A DNA stretch of 64,000 bases from Hibiscus mutabilis (GCA_019671005.1 CM033717.1:71655850-71719849), one strand, 5' to 3'; positions 38,601-50,704 are shown, numbered from the stretch's first letter. Notes: a model not told the origin generated them from the letters alone. Numbers and translations are program-made.

Positions 38601-40475
38601 GGATGCAAAATAGATAACATGTATTTGGAAGATGACAAGGATAACTCAAAATTAATGCAACAGCTAGACAAGGCATCCATGTTGATACGGTTAACATAAC
38701 TGTAGATTGTACCACAAAAATAGAAATCATGGCTGCAATAAGTACCAGGGAACCATCATAATAATGATGTCAAATTGCATATACCAAAAGCAGTACCATA
38801 GAATTGGTTATAACCTAAGTTGCAACATCAAAACTAAGTGGGCAAGCAAATAATTCAAAATGGAGCTACCCACTCAACAACATGCATAGAAACTTATCAT
38901 AAACCTCAACCTGCATATAAAAAATGCCAGACCATTTAAAAGTGAAAAATATACCTGAAGTAGTTTGAAATATCTTCATCTCTAAGAGTACTATCAGCTG
39001 GAAAAGTCAGGTAAATCCGTGTTGAAGCTGAGTTAGCCTTCTCTGCAAATCCCATTGCAAAATAATTATTCCTTTCAGCTAGGCTTTGGGCAAACTTGCC
39101 AATGTCCTCATCAAACATCAATACAGCAGCTCTGCAACATCACAGTGTGCCAAATGGAAAAGAACTTAAATTTAGCATAATAGGCCATACTTCCAATGTC
39201 ATGCCATGGTTCTTTTAACTGCCCCTCCCCCCCCAAACACCATAATAATACCACCAATTATCTTATAAATTAAACCCCACTGCTGAGCTAAACTCAAGTC
39301 AATTAACATTATGAATCGCAGCATAAAAAATAATGCCACGGGCCAAATATAAGTTCCCTGCAATTCAATCAATAAGTGTGTACGTGTAAACCACAAAGAA
39401 TAAACAAATGAACAAAAATGGACTAAAAGTAATCAATCCATAGCAATAAATATAGAAAATAAATGTGAAATAAAAGATATACTATAATTTATTTCTGGGT
39501 AAATTAATGTAAACCAAAACAAAACATTACATGGGTTCAATGACCACCGGAAAAGTTTTAAGAGCCCTTGTACATAAAATAGCCAAAATACTTTAACAGG
39601 CAGAAGGAAACAAAAATGGGAGCCATTTAACATGCCTCTGGGCATCAGTTTGCTGTTGCAAATGAATATTCGTGTTTTTTCCGCAATGCAAGGGAGACGA
39701 AGCACCACCAGCCAGCCTTTGCTGACGTGCAGCAGCTCTCACTCTCATCATTTCCACATGTTGACGATAAAGAAGGTCCGTTCTTACAGTTAAACCACCA
39801 AGGCCATGTGAAAACTTACAGTTATCACCATTCTTACAAAAACCCCCAGCAAAATAAAGACAAGGCTTGTAACCACCCACAATACCACCAAATCCACCGG
39901 CTTCTTCAGCCGTCCCAGAACATGCATCACTTGCAGAGGAACTCCTCCTATGACCAACAAAGTCGTCGTTCTTAGAAGTGGAAGAATCGTTCAAGAAAGA
40001 AAAATAATTACTCATTTGGTTCTCATCGATGAAATCATTGTTGCTATCTCCAGTCCTGTGAGGAACCAAGAGAGACCCAGAGCTGATATTTTCATAAGAA
40101 AAAAAAGGACTCGGCTTCAGGCTACTAGCAGGAGAGCAAGAAGGCATGTTCTTTGAATTTTCCAAGAACCCATTTCGTGGAATGAGCCTAGGAGACGACG
40201 GAAGTGGGTTTTGTGAATTGTTGGAGTTGGAGCTGGAGCTGGGGTCTTGAGATCGGGTTCAAAGGGGTAGACAAAGTGCTTGACGAAAGTCCCAGATGAG
40301 CTTTAGCCTTGAACACAAAGGACTGTAAACGGCCTTCAGGACCGAAGGCCAAACGCATCATATCCCCGTCAGCCAAGTCCTGCATAAGGATGTAACACAT
40401 GATTTTCGAAGCATTTTCCGGGTCTAAACGCTTGATGTTGCTAAACAAGACGTCGGTCGTGTCGAAAAGATCCAT
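35674..40475 (-). CDS. CCCH zinc-finger + RRM protein, copy 1, exon 1 frameshifted
   Basis: Putative RNA-binding protein. Exons 5' to 3': 39636-40475, 38955-39131, 37283-37462, 37096-37193, 36702-36953, 36378-36501, 35810-36014, 35674-35700 (TAA 35674-35676). Domains: a conserved N-terminal helical region (LDPENASKI), one CCCH finger C-x7-C-x5-C-x3-H (KPCLYFAGGFCKNGDNC), an RRM split over exons 2 and 3 (RIYLTFPAD; KRMYGFVEFVYPET), then a conserved NTQEMMLRRELKE helix. Every exon after the first joins in phase, but exon 1 is 840 bases where 839 would keep frame. The reading frame changes at about 40240-40245 in an AGACCCCAGC run, after NPISRP, so one extra base is likely. The exon 1 donor reads GC (CAGAG|GCATGT). 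It is either a recently disabled gene, a sequence error, or translated from an internal ATG at 40165, which keeps the finger and RRM. Arabidopsis C3H46/C3H55-like proteins are the nearest I can name. Confidence 0.85.
36115..36300. mobile_element. Possible small MITE in an intron of the CCCH gene
   Basis: GCTAGTTTAGCATCATT on the left is mirrored by AATGCTAAACAAACG on the right, with AAAAGC/GCTTTT words inside. It lies between exons 6 and 7; the corresponding paralog intron (50283-50382) is only about 100 bases. No target duplication is clear. Confidence 0.45.
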
Positions 40476-41058
40476 GGGGAATTTTTTTGTTTAGTGATCG
40501 AGAAACACTATGGAGTGTGGTTTCTTGGGTTCTTCAGTTGGAGATGAGACAGCAGGGGAGAGAAAGAAAGAGATTGAAAAAGAAGTGGCGCGGTTTTTCC
40601 AGGTTTATTTTCCCTTCTTTTCCGAAAAGATTAAACAAGAATGGGGGAAATCAGATAAGGGAGATGAATGGATTGGGAGTGGGACGCGGGAAATTGCTGT
40701 TTAGGGTTTTTGAAGTGGAACGAACAAGAGCGGGCTTCACCTCTCTATTCTCCCTCTCTTTTTTCTCTTCCCTTCTTGCCGAGAAATTAAAAGATAATTT
40801 TGTCCATCACATCATTCGTAATTTAACCAATTAAATCAGTTTTTTTAATAATTATTTAATAATTATACACTTTTTAATTACATATAGTCTTTTAACAAAA
40901 AAAAGTCTAATTACATATAAGAAAAAGATAATAATCCACCTTAAAAAAATAGACGAACCTAATTAATAGGGACTACGGATGACGTAATTAACATGGTTCA
41001 TCTAATAATTTTTCATTCTTGCCTTTTATTCTTACTATTTTCCTCTCTAAATATCATC
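40476..41058. other. 5' flank of CCCH copy 1
   Basis: Probably holds the 5' UTR and promoter of the minus-strand CCCH gene; the first 300 bases contain AG-rich stretches typical of a plant 5' leader region. No TATA box could be assigned with confidence. Confidence 0.4.
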
Positions 41059-41545
41059 TAGGGGTGTTCAAAAATATTATATTCGACTGATTCAATCCGA
41101 TTATCCGTTAATACAATCTAAATTTTTGGATGTGATCTGATTTTTATTTTTTGATCGAATATCTGATCCGATTTTAAATTTTTCGAATCGCAATATTTCA
41201 GATTTTGGATAATCCGAAAATTCAAAAATTCATGAATATTAATCTTTTTATATTTAATAATTTGATGCGTGTTATATCTGGAAATAAAAAAATTAAAAAA
41301 TTCGTAGATGCGAAATTTGTTATATTTAGTAATTTATTGTTTGTTATATTCAAAATTTTCATAAAAGACGACCTTCAAATTCAAAAAAATAGTTAAATCA
41401 ACTTATATTTTCGGATAATCGAATATCCGATATTCGAATATCTAGATATCTGATTTTTCCAAATCAAATACGAACCTCATATCGTCAATCCGAAAAATCA
41501 AATATCCAAAAAAATGGATCTGATATTTGACAATAAACACCCCCA
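41059..41545. mobile_element. hAT-like fold-back element, low-complexity interior
   Basis: Left end TAGGGGTGTTCA and right end AAACACCCCCA are imperfect inverted repeats, and the interior is filled with CGGATAATCGAATATCCGA-like words. This matches the design of 28548-29046. The flanks show no target duplication, so the ends may be off by a few bases or decayed. Confidence 0.6.
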
Positions 41546-42170
41546 AAGTTTTTATCTTTCTTTCAATCAAACACCTAAATTGCATCTCCTTCGCCATCCG
41601 ACATCCCCACAAGCCAATGGTTCACCGCCCAAAGCGTCGTATACCTCACCGTTCGACATCGCTATCCTCTACTTGCCAGTGAGAAGTTAGTCGACCTCTT
41701 TTTTTCTTTATTGTTAGGTGTTTGTCAATAGTGTAATTGACGGTTTATTGGTCGATTTTTTAAGACGAGGCGATAGGGCTTTCGTTAGTGAGGGTTCGAT
41801 TAAGACAATGATGGTCGGTGATGGTTGAATCGGTGATCGGAGTGGAGAAATTTAAGGATATATGGTTGGACTGGGGTTTTTAGATGGATTAAAGAATATT
41901 GGGTTAATTAATATTATTTTATCATTTTATTTTTCTAATTTTTGGATTTTAATTTCAAAGAATGATGAACCATGTCACGTGTTCGAATTTCATTGGATAA
42001 CATGAAAAAATTAACGTTTGTTACGGTAAAAACCTTAAATGGATCACAAAAAAACGTTAGACACGTATTCAACTCAAATATAGTTCATGCATTTACCTGA
42101 GAAAAAAATATAATTTGAGCACTTATTTGACAAAAACTTGGTTTACATTTTCTTCTCCTATTTTATAAAA

Positions 42171-42875
42171 GGCTTAATTGTCAAATAAGTGCTTAAACTA
42201 TACATTTTATTTTATATAGATGCCCAAAGTATTTTCCAAGCCAAATAGGTGCTTAACGTTTTTAAAGTTACTTGTTTAGGTGCTCCGCCTTTAACTTACT
42301 TTAAAAAATTCCTATATTTTCTAAAATTCACAAAATAACCCTTAAATCCCTAGATCCCTAAATCTGGTTAGTTTCATCATCGTTCATCACGCTGTCAGCG
42401 ACGGAATGAAGCCTCCTTCTCTTGCCACAAGACTCGAACGTCGTTCGTTAGTCGATCGTCCGCCGTTTGCCGTCGATCGTTTTTTTCTTTCGCGAGTTTA
42501 ATTTTATTTCGAAGGTAGGCAAGTTGTCTGTCGACTATCGACGACGAAAAGATGAGAGAAATAATCGCGGAGGTTTGATGACGAAAGTGGTGGGCACGCT
42601 GTCGGCGATTGACAGATGCAATGATTGAAATCGGACATAAGAATTTAGAGATTTGAGAAATATTTTGAAAATTTTTGAGAAGTTTAAGATATTTTTGAAA
42701 ATAAAACACGTCAGGTGTCATATTTTTATTAATTAACGAATTTTTTTAACAGTTGTTAACGGTAAAACACTTAAAATACTCTGACTAAGTGTTAGATATT
42801 TATTTAATTTAAAAATACTTTAAACGTCTATCTAAAAAAATATAATTTAAATATTTATTTAACTATTAAAATTAA
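42171..42875. mobile_element. Long-TIR element with GC-rich interior (MULE-like)
   Basis: The left arm GGCTTAATTGTCAAATAAG continues through AAACTATACATTTTATTTTA; the right arm is its degenerate complement, so the inverted repeats exceed 60 bp. Between 42380 and 42630 the composition is much less AT-rich and holds CGTCGTTCG and GTCGATCGT words unlike the arms, as in elements carrying captured DNA. A further end of the same type lies at about 42080-42140. No 9-bp duplication was found. Confidence 0.5.
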
Positions 42876-43867
42876 ATTTATGTGTTACAGTGCTGATTTC
42901 TCTTCAGTCCACTGTACAATTTCGTGATGTAATCTTTTCAAAGATTTACTGTGTCAGTCAAGGGACCATCTGTTTTTTTCCTCTCTTTTTTCTGTTTGAA
43001 ATATTCCTGGGCCGTCCGATGTTTCAAAATACCGTCTGATGTCGGGATCGAACGGTTGAGGTTTCACCTTTATATTGTGGGTACAAATTAGGAAGACCAT
43101 GTCAGAAATATTTGAATCCCACCATTTAATTTAGAGTCAGGCTGTCAAAGTTTCATTTTTTATTTTTACTTTTTTTAAAAGGTAAAAATGTATTTTAATC
43201 ATCTCATGGGAGGTGTGGTTTCAATTATTTTTTACTTTTCTACTTTTTATGAAAATAAACCATGATTTCAATTATTTATTTCAGTGGGGCCCTAGTCGAT
43301 TTTTTACATGTGTTTTTCCTTTGTCAAAATAATTTAATATTTTTATAATTATATTATATTTTTTTATTAAAAAATATACTTTATCGTATTTATCTTTATT
43401 TGATTTACAACTTCTTTCTTTTCCTACGTTCTTCAAATTTCTAGCGGATGATTTAACCATCAATGTCTATTATGTTTATCTATTTTATATATTTATAATT
43501 TTTTTACGAAAACTGTCAAAATTATTATCTTATTTTTGTACCAGGTCTGTTCAAATGTTTACGAGGCCTTTGCAACTTATTAAGATGATATCACTTAATT
43601 TATAATTTTAATGATATATAAAGTTTTTTTAAAGATATTTTTATTTTAGTAAAAAATATATTATGAGACCATCTTTAAAGTTATTTTCTCTTGTAATTTA
43701 TTAAATCAAAATATTTTGTTATTCCTATAAATATAAATTCAACTCATTTGGAGCTCATCTATTCTTAAGGACTCTGTGCAGTCAACCATCTCGCACATAT
43801 CCAAAACACTCATTACTTTGCACAAACGTTGGTCTTACTTTTATAAACTAGTTTTTTTTTTTCATTT
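42876..43867. other. AT-rich intergenic, nothing recognised
   Basis: Low-complexity AT-rich DNA. No family-like frame and no paired termini that I could fix. Confidence 0.4.
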
Positions 43868-43875
43868 AACATCGA

Positions 43876-44097
43876 CAGTGGCGGATGTAGGATAGGTCTA
43901 GGTTGGCTTTCATTTCACTAACTGTACTCACCTTAAAATATTATTTGTGCCTACTTTGAAAATCTAAATTTCTTTTTAATTATTTATTTTACTAGTGTAT
44001 CCACTTAAAATTTTATTTGTACTAATCTATGTAAAAGAATTATGTTATTAATATTTAATATATGTGTCCACCTTAAAAAAATTTGCATCCGCCATTG
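43876..44097. mobile_element. hAT MITE, 222 bp, exact 8-bp target duplication
   Basis: Ends CAGTGGCGGATG and CATCCGCCATTG are inverted repeats with one mismatch. The exact 8-mer AACATCGA flanks both sides (43868-43875 and 44098-44105). This is the hAT signature. The interior is AT-rich and non-coding. Confidence 0.92.
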
Positions 44098-44105
44098 AAC
44101 ATCGA

Positions 44106-45048
44106 CGTGTCGTCGTTTCTTCTAGTATAACTATTACATTAGATATGGTCGGGTGTTAATGAGGTGATTCATTATGATTATTATTATTAATAATGATAAT
44201 CACTTAAACAATATCATTTTTACAAGGACTTAAATTTGGTTGTATTAAATAAGTATGCTAATTTAGAATAGCAGTATTTTAAAATTTTGATTGTTATATT
44301 ATTATTATTATTATTATTACGAATGGAACTTAAAAATAAAAAACACTGATTTATTTATCAAAAAGAAGCAAAGGATTGATATGTGCTTAGATATGTTGTA
44401 TAGGTTCTAATATGGAGTGAACTGACAACTGATAATAAAGTATTGTTTTAAAAATTGAAAAGTTTTTTGTTGGATAAGATTAAAGGGGAGTGTTAATGAG
44501 ATTAAGATCTCAGTTTTTTAAATCAAATTGTTAATAAATATTTAACAAAATTAATTAACTTATATTACAAAAAATGGAAAAATTAAATTATAAATTTACA
44601 AGCTTAAAAATTTTGAAATCTATTATTATGTCCCTAGGTTTAAGAGTTTTAATTTTTGTATGTTTTGATAAAATATATATATATAATTATTAAATATTAA
44701 ATTAAAAAATGAAAAATGAAGGAGAGAGTTTATGTTAGCTATTTATTAATATAGTCGAATTTGGACAAAATTTGAAATCTATACTTCTTGTCAGGTCGAG
44801 TTTGACCAAACATAACATGTGTCAATTCTACACCCAACCTGACTTATATACACCTTTGAGCTCTGCGTAATACTTATTGGATCTAAATTTAAAAATAAAA
44901 AATACATTTAAAATTAAATAATTTAAAATATAAAAACTAAATTCATAAACCATAGACCTAATGATTTAAGTTTAGCCAGCCAATACTTTGCATTTTGGGT
45001 TTTACATAGGTAGCTAAAATGAGAATGGTACTATATTGGTAACTATAT
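44106..45048. other. AT-rich intergenic with (ATT)n run
   Basis: Contains an (ATT/TTA)n microsatellite at about 44296-44318. No gene seen. Confidence 0.5.
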
Positions 45049-45433
45049 TTTTGGGTGATATACATGTAAAAGAATACATGGCTGATTTGAAAGAATATTC
45101 ACTTTCTGAAAATTAATTAGAAAAATACTTTCATTAATGATTATGTAAAAAAATATTTTTTTTCGGTCCATGTAAGATAAACTTACTTTTAATTAAATGC
45201 GAGTTATGTGTTAGTTAGTAAGAAATAAAAAAATAATAACTTATTAATTTTTTACATCGTTTTTAATTAAGTACGAGTTTAAAACTCACTTTTAGCTAAA
45301 CCGAAACAAGGTATTTTTTACATAATTATTAATGCAGGGTATTTTTTTAATAAATTTCCTAAAAGAAAACATTCTTTCAAATCAGCCAAAATAAATCTTA
45401 TTAAATTTAAAAATTAATGTAAATCACCCAAAA
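45049..45433. mobile_element. Fold-back MITE, 385 bp
   Basis: Termini TTTTGGGTGAT and ATCACCCAAAA are perfect inverted repeats. The arms also share GGCTGATTTGAAAGAAT near their outer parts, giving inverted repeats over most of the length. No target duplication is evident. Confidence 0.75.
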
Positions 45434-45561
45434 GGAAATGGGAATGCCGCTTAAAAATCTAGAGAAGAAATAAAGTGGTGGAGAGTTGAGGTGTTCCGTG
45501 GGACCACATGCAGATAATCAAAACTATGATGCTTAAATGAAAATCTCATTTTAAATTGGGT

Positions 45562-45812
45562 AAAACTTTAATACTCAGACTGTGTAAAATTGATTTTAAA
45601 AAAATTTATGTATTTATACTATAAAAATTTAAATCCTAAATTCTTAACTTTAACCCTAAAAAATTAAACCTCATACTCTAAACCCTGAACCTTAAATTTT
45701 AAATACTAACCTTAATTTCTAAATCTTATAACATAAACTCCTAAACCTTAAAATCTAACATATAATTTTTTTTTTCCTTTTAAATTAATTCACGCAGTAC
45801 GTAGAAGAAGTT
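45562..45812. mobile_element. MITE with telomere-like core (copy C)
   Basis: Starts AAAACTTTAATACTCAG and ends near TACGTAGAAGAAGTTT, an imperfect mirror. The core is degenerate CCCTAAA sequence (TAACCCTAAAAAATTAAACC, TAAACCCTGAACC). It resembles 53290-53545 in order and orientation. Confidence 0.5.
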
Positions 45813-45925
45813 TGTCGGAACGATACAAGTGATCGTGTAATATGAAACTCAAAAGGCTTCTTTACTCACGCGCTGCAAGATCCGTGTGTCTCACCACCCT
45901 ATTTTTAATTACAACTATCAATATA

Positions 45926-46627
45926 GGTCTTGTTTGGCAATTAATGAATAGCTGATAGTAGATTACATTAGCTAATAACGGATTACATTAGCTGATTTGA
46001 CCAGTGAATTATATTAACTGATTGTATGAAAGTGTTTGGTAAAATTAATTTATAGCGGATAGATATTTGATTATTTAAATAAGTAAAATAACATATAAGG
46101 ATATGATTATATTCGATACTTATTTAAATAATTTATTAGTTATCAATATTTTGTATATATCAATATTAATTAGATTATGAAAATAATTTTTAATATAACA
46201 TTATTAGGCATATTTGAATGATCTATATATTAATATATTTTTATAATTATTTTTAATACAATTTAATTAATTATTAAATTTAAATACAGATATAAATGTG
46301 TGGAAATGAAAATAAAAAATATTAGTTTACAAATATCACAATGTAAACACGTGAGAGTGAATAATTAAAATAAAAATATTAAATTTAAGTTATTTAGATT
46401 TTTTTATAATTGTCAAGGCTAAAAGATTCTTTATAACTCTAATGTCAAAATCTCTAATTTCAAAAAACTCCTATTAACAGCTTTTTTTAAATTAGAGTTT
46501 TCCCTTAATCCGCTATTTCAATATGCTATTCACCAAATATCTACATTAGTGAATTTGACCGATCAAACTGCTAATTTTAGCTCAAACCTCTAATTTTTGC
46601 TCAAACCGTTATTTACCAAACAGAACC
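45926..46627. mobile_element. MITE with GGTCTTGTTTGG ends, 702 bp
   Basis: Left end GGTCTTGTTTGGCAAT and right end ATTTACCAAACAGAACC are imperfect inverted repeats. ATA flanks both sides (45923-45925, 46628-46630), a possible 3-bp target duplication. GG..TTGTTTGG ends plus 3 bp suggest the PIF/Harbinger group, but ATA is not its usual TWA target, and hAT is an alternative. Confidence 0.65.
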
Positions 46628-46984
46628 ATAGTTAATAAAAGGCTTAATAAAAAATCAACCCCTAAATTATACTTGTTGTTTGTTTTTAGCCCTTAAACTA
46701 TTCTTTGGTCAAAATAAGTCTCTAAACTATTATTTATGGTCACTTTAAGTTTGGTTGTTATTTAAGTCAAAAGAAAACTATTTTGACTAATAAGATATTG
46801 ACACATCATAAAGTTTTTTTGACTAATAGATAATTTAGAGACTAAAAAAAAGAAAATAAAATAATTTAAATACTTATTTTTATCAAAAGATATTTTCAAA
46901 ACTTAAAATGACAAAATTGATACTTTAAAGATTTATTTTAACTATAAAATATATAATTTAAGGCTTGTAAGTTTCAAAACTTAG

Positions 46985-47935
46985 CTTTCCCACGGAAGTC
47001 AGTGAGAGGCTTGTAAGTTCTGCTTGAAGCTATGGGTTTCCTTAGAGGGATGAGGTGGTCGTACCGCTTCTGGGACCACGATATGCACCACTAGGGGCTG
47101 TTTTTTCGACAAAAGTTTGATACCCTCCGCAGGTAAGCTTTTCTTCTGTGATATTTTCTTCTTCGTTTGTTTTGGGTCGCTCCATCAATCACTCTTCTAT
47201 AAGAATTGAGTAAGCCGATCTCGACTTCTCATAGACTGGATTGTCAGAATCTGCTCGCAAACAAACTTGCTTCTTGCCCATGTACTCATAAAGTATCCCT
47301 TAATCTTTAGCCTCTTCTTGATCAGGATTTCCCCCTTCCTTTAGTATTTCTAATAAATAGAAGCAGATATAGTTAACCGAACGCCTTTTGACTGTTATAA
47401 TCTCTCGCTTTTACTCTTCTCACGAATTGGATTCGAACCACCACAACCAAGAAGGCCCTACTTCACCAAGCAAATAGTAGATCGTGAGTTCTTAGGAAGG
47501 AAGACTTAAAAACTGCAGGGGATTAGCACGCCAAGGGAACTGGATGGAAAGTTGACAACTTAATTGCTTTTTTTAAAGGGACTGAAGGAAAGGTTATTCC
47601 TACAAAGGCTCCCACGGGATAGATGAAAAATATCAAATTCATAAGGTCTATCCCTATCCCGCCGCTCTTCTTAATCCTGATGGCTTTTCACTGCAGATTA
47701 CTTTCTACTTTCTGACTGACTAAAAAGCATAATTCGAATTTTAAAGGATGGAAATTTGGCCTGCACTGACATCGATCGAAAGAAACTCCAACTCAAAGCT
47801 AGTAAGGGATAAAGTAAAGGCTGTAAACTAGCACTTATATATATATATATTATATTTTAGGGGCTTACTTGCCTAAAATCACTACTTGCTTGCCCGAAAA
47901 AAAAGCATATGGTATAGAGAAAGAAAGAGAATAAA
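46985..47935. other. GC-richer island, probable organelle (mitochondrial) DNA insert
   Basis: Composition shifts sharply from AT-rich flanks to a much more even base mix with words such as CTTCTGGGACCACG, CCTCCGCAGG and CCCACGGGATAG. On the minus strand about 47428-47445 reads a GGTTCGAATCC T-arm-like motif, but no full tRNA cloverleaf could be built. The texture is that of plant mitochondrial intergenic DNA, so a nuclear copy (NUMT) is inferred. No protein gene is visible. Confidence 0.45.
47838..47851. repeat. (AT)n run
   Basis: Short AT dinucleotide run inside the composition island. Confidence 0.8.
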
Positions 47936-48340
47936 GAATATGATAGAGGTCCTGCAAACCCGAAGGTTTAAAATTTAATTTTTTAATATTTTAATTTTAA
48001 ATTAAAAAAAAAACTCTAGAAAAGAACGACAGATTTTGTCCACTTATCTTCTTCTTCTTCTTCATTTTACATCAAAATTTTTCTTAAATGGGTCTCAGAG
48101 AGGAACTCATTAGTCATTACACTCCTCAAAAAAATAATTATACTATAATCATAATTATAATAATATCAATAATAATCAACCAGTAGTAGCCATTATTGTC
48201 CTTTTTGATGCCAAGTCCACTCTTTTTCTCTCTTTTTATCTGCTTTTTCACCCCTTTCATTTTCCTCCACCTCCTTGTCCCTAGAACTGAAAGCTTTTAT
48301 TTTTTTTTCCGGGGAGGGTTTAGTTTTCAGCACTTTTTTC

Positions 48341-50704
48341 ATGGATTCATATGAAGCAACAAAGATAGTGTTATCGAGGATCCAAAGCCTAGATCCTGAA
48401 AACGCTTCGAAAATCACGGGTTATCTTCTTATTCAAGACCATGGCGAAAAGGAAATGATACGTTTAGCCTTTGGACCCGAAGCTCATATCCACTCTTTAA
48501 TCCTCAAAGCCAAAACCCGCCTGCGTCTCTCCGTTTCGAACCCGCCGACTCCTTCCACTCCCCTTTCTCCTTCTCCTTTCTCTTTAAATTCCAATCTTTC
48601 ATATGGCAGTGTTGTTAATGGAAGCAGCGCCATTGCAAATGGCAATGGAGCAATCGATGATTACCAGTTCCAGGACCCCGAAGGTTTGTTGGCAATGCAC
48701 GATTCTCTTTTACATAGGAGAAGCTTTTCTGTTCCGGGTCTGTGTTTTGGTGCTGCCGATGATGTGAACTCCGGGATTGGATGGAAACCTTGTTTGTACT
48801 TCGCCAGAGGGTTTTGTAAGAACGGTGCTAGCTGTAGGTTTGTTCATGGAGATTGCGCCGCCGCCGATGGAGGAGCTGCACTTAATGAGTTGGAGCAGTA
48901 CCAGGAGCTACTTAGATCGAAAGTTCAACAGAAGCTAGCTTCTTCAGCTTCTCAGTTCATGGCGGTGGGGGCTTCTTCTTTCCCGTACAGCAAGTCTCTT
49001 AATCTCCTCCTCCAACAACAACACGACACTCATAGCTATGGTAGACCAGCCATGGCTGCTTTGATGATGGGTGACGAGCTTCATAAGTTCGGGCAGCGGT
49101 GCCGGCCCGAAAGAAACGATTTTTCGGGGATGGGGATCGGAGCAGCAGTTAATCCGGTTTCTAGACAGATTTATTTGACCTTCCCAGCTGACAGTAGTTT
49201 CAAAGAAGAAGATATTTCAAATTACTTCAGGTAAAGTTACTGTTTTTTTTAAGATTGTTGTTGTTTGAGTTTTAGTACTTATTGTTCTGGTTTAAAGATT
49301 GTTGCTTGCTCCCCCCTTTGGATTTTTCCAGCATATATGGACCGGTGCAGGATGTGAGGATCCCTTACCAGCAAAAGAGGATGTTTGGTTTTGTTACATT
49401 TGTATATCCGGAGACAGTGAAGCTGATTTTAGCTAAAGGGAACCCGCATTTCGTCTGCGATTCTCGTGTGCTCGTTAAGCCTTACAAGGAGAAAGGGAAA
49501 GTCCAAGAGAAGTAAAGGCTCTGTTCAATCTTCTTTATTTGCATTATGTTGTCTACTTTGATATGTAAGTGAATGTAATTTATCTAATTTATAGGAAGCA
49601 ACAACAGCAACAATTGGAACGAGGGGAGTATTCGGCCTGCTCGAGTCCGTCTGCAGTTGATTTGAGGGAGCCATTCGATCTCCATTTCGGTTAGTAAACC
49701 AAGGCCCTTTGTTCTTTCATCTTGAATTTTGCTGCATTGTTGGTGAATTTCGAATTTGAAACTTATTTAGGATCGAAAATGTTTTACAATACTCAAGAGA
49801 TGCTGCTGAGAAGGAAATTGAAGGAGCGGGCTGATTTGCAGCAAGCCATTGAGCTTCAAGGAAGAAGTCTAATGAACTTGCAGCTGCTGGACTTAAAGAA
49901 CCAGCACCAATCTCAGTTTCATCACGGTTTGTCCTCCGGATCCCCTGTTCCGTCCCCGACTGTACCCCGTACTCCCAACAATCATGCACTTATTTTTCCA
50001 GCTGATGGCATTGATCCAGAAGTCCCCAAAGGTCAACTCCGACGTTGGTTCGATCACCATATAAACAAAGTTAACTTACTGTTCAATTTATCAGTCTGGT
50101 TTACCCTTTTTTGCTGCAGAGAACGACGGTTGCTCGATCCCTGCTGTTTCGAAGTTGGCTGCTGCTATAAAAGGCGATAAGCAGATGGAGGAAATCAATG
50201 CAGTTTGTAATTATAGAAACGAAAATGGTAATAGTAACACTAAGGGGAAGGCCAATACCGAAGAAAATGATCTACCCGAAAGGTACAAAACTTAAATGCT
50301 AAATGTAGATAAACAAAATAATAACTATGCTGAATTGGGCTATCTTTTGGTGATGGATTTAATGCCTTTCTCATACGAACAGCTTGGAGCACATTCGCCC
50401 CGATAACCTATTCGCTTCTCCAAAGAAATCAGCCGGTGATCACCTCTCCATCTTCTCCACCTCATCTGCAGAGGCCATAGAAGCTGACAACAAAACTGGA
50501 ACCCCAACTACATCTTGTTCTAACGGTAACTCGTCGCCGGCCAATGCTTCCGGCCTGAACATGGCTTCTCTCGAAACATGTCTTCTACAAATGCCAAGGT
50601 ATATCATCATTCTTAATCACTTTCCATTGCCATAGCATCCAACAAAACAAGTGGAAGTTAATTATGATTAATCTTTTGCCATAAAAAGGTTTTCGTCTGG
50701 GTAA
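48341..50704 (+). CDS. CCCH zinc-finger + RRM protein, copy 2, intact
   Basis: Putative RNA-binding protein of 606 residues. Exons: 48341-49230, 49332-49511, 49595-49689, 49771-50031, 50120-50282, 50383-50598, 50689-50704 (TAA 50702-50704); all phases join with GT-AG introns. The ATG at 48341 (MDSYEATK) is chosen because upstream in-frame sequence has no other ATG and the paralog starts alike. Domains: N-terminal region LDPENASKITGYLL (about residues 15-60), CCCH finger KPCLYFARGFCKNGASC, RRM (RQIYLTFPAD; KRMFGFVTFVYPET), VKPYKEKGK, then the NTQEMLLRRKLKE helix and a Ser/Thr-rich tail with an ASPKKS motif. Compared with copy 1 it lacks one intron in the first exon region and has a shorter last exon. 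It is head to head with copy 1 across 7.9 kb. Confidence 0.95.

Noticed and set aside
47420..47450. tRNA-like T-arm (GGTTCGAATCC on the minus strand)
   Set aside because: The stem has a mismatch and no acceptor, D-arm or anticodon stem could be paired with it, so no tRNA gene is called.
48275..48340. N-terminal extension of the plus-strand CCCH protein
   Set aside because: The extended frame starts at TTG; the first ATG is 48341 and matches the start of the paralog.
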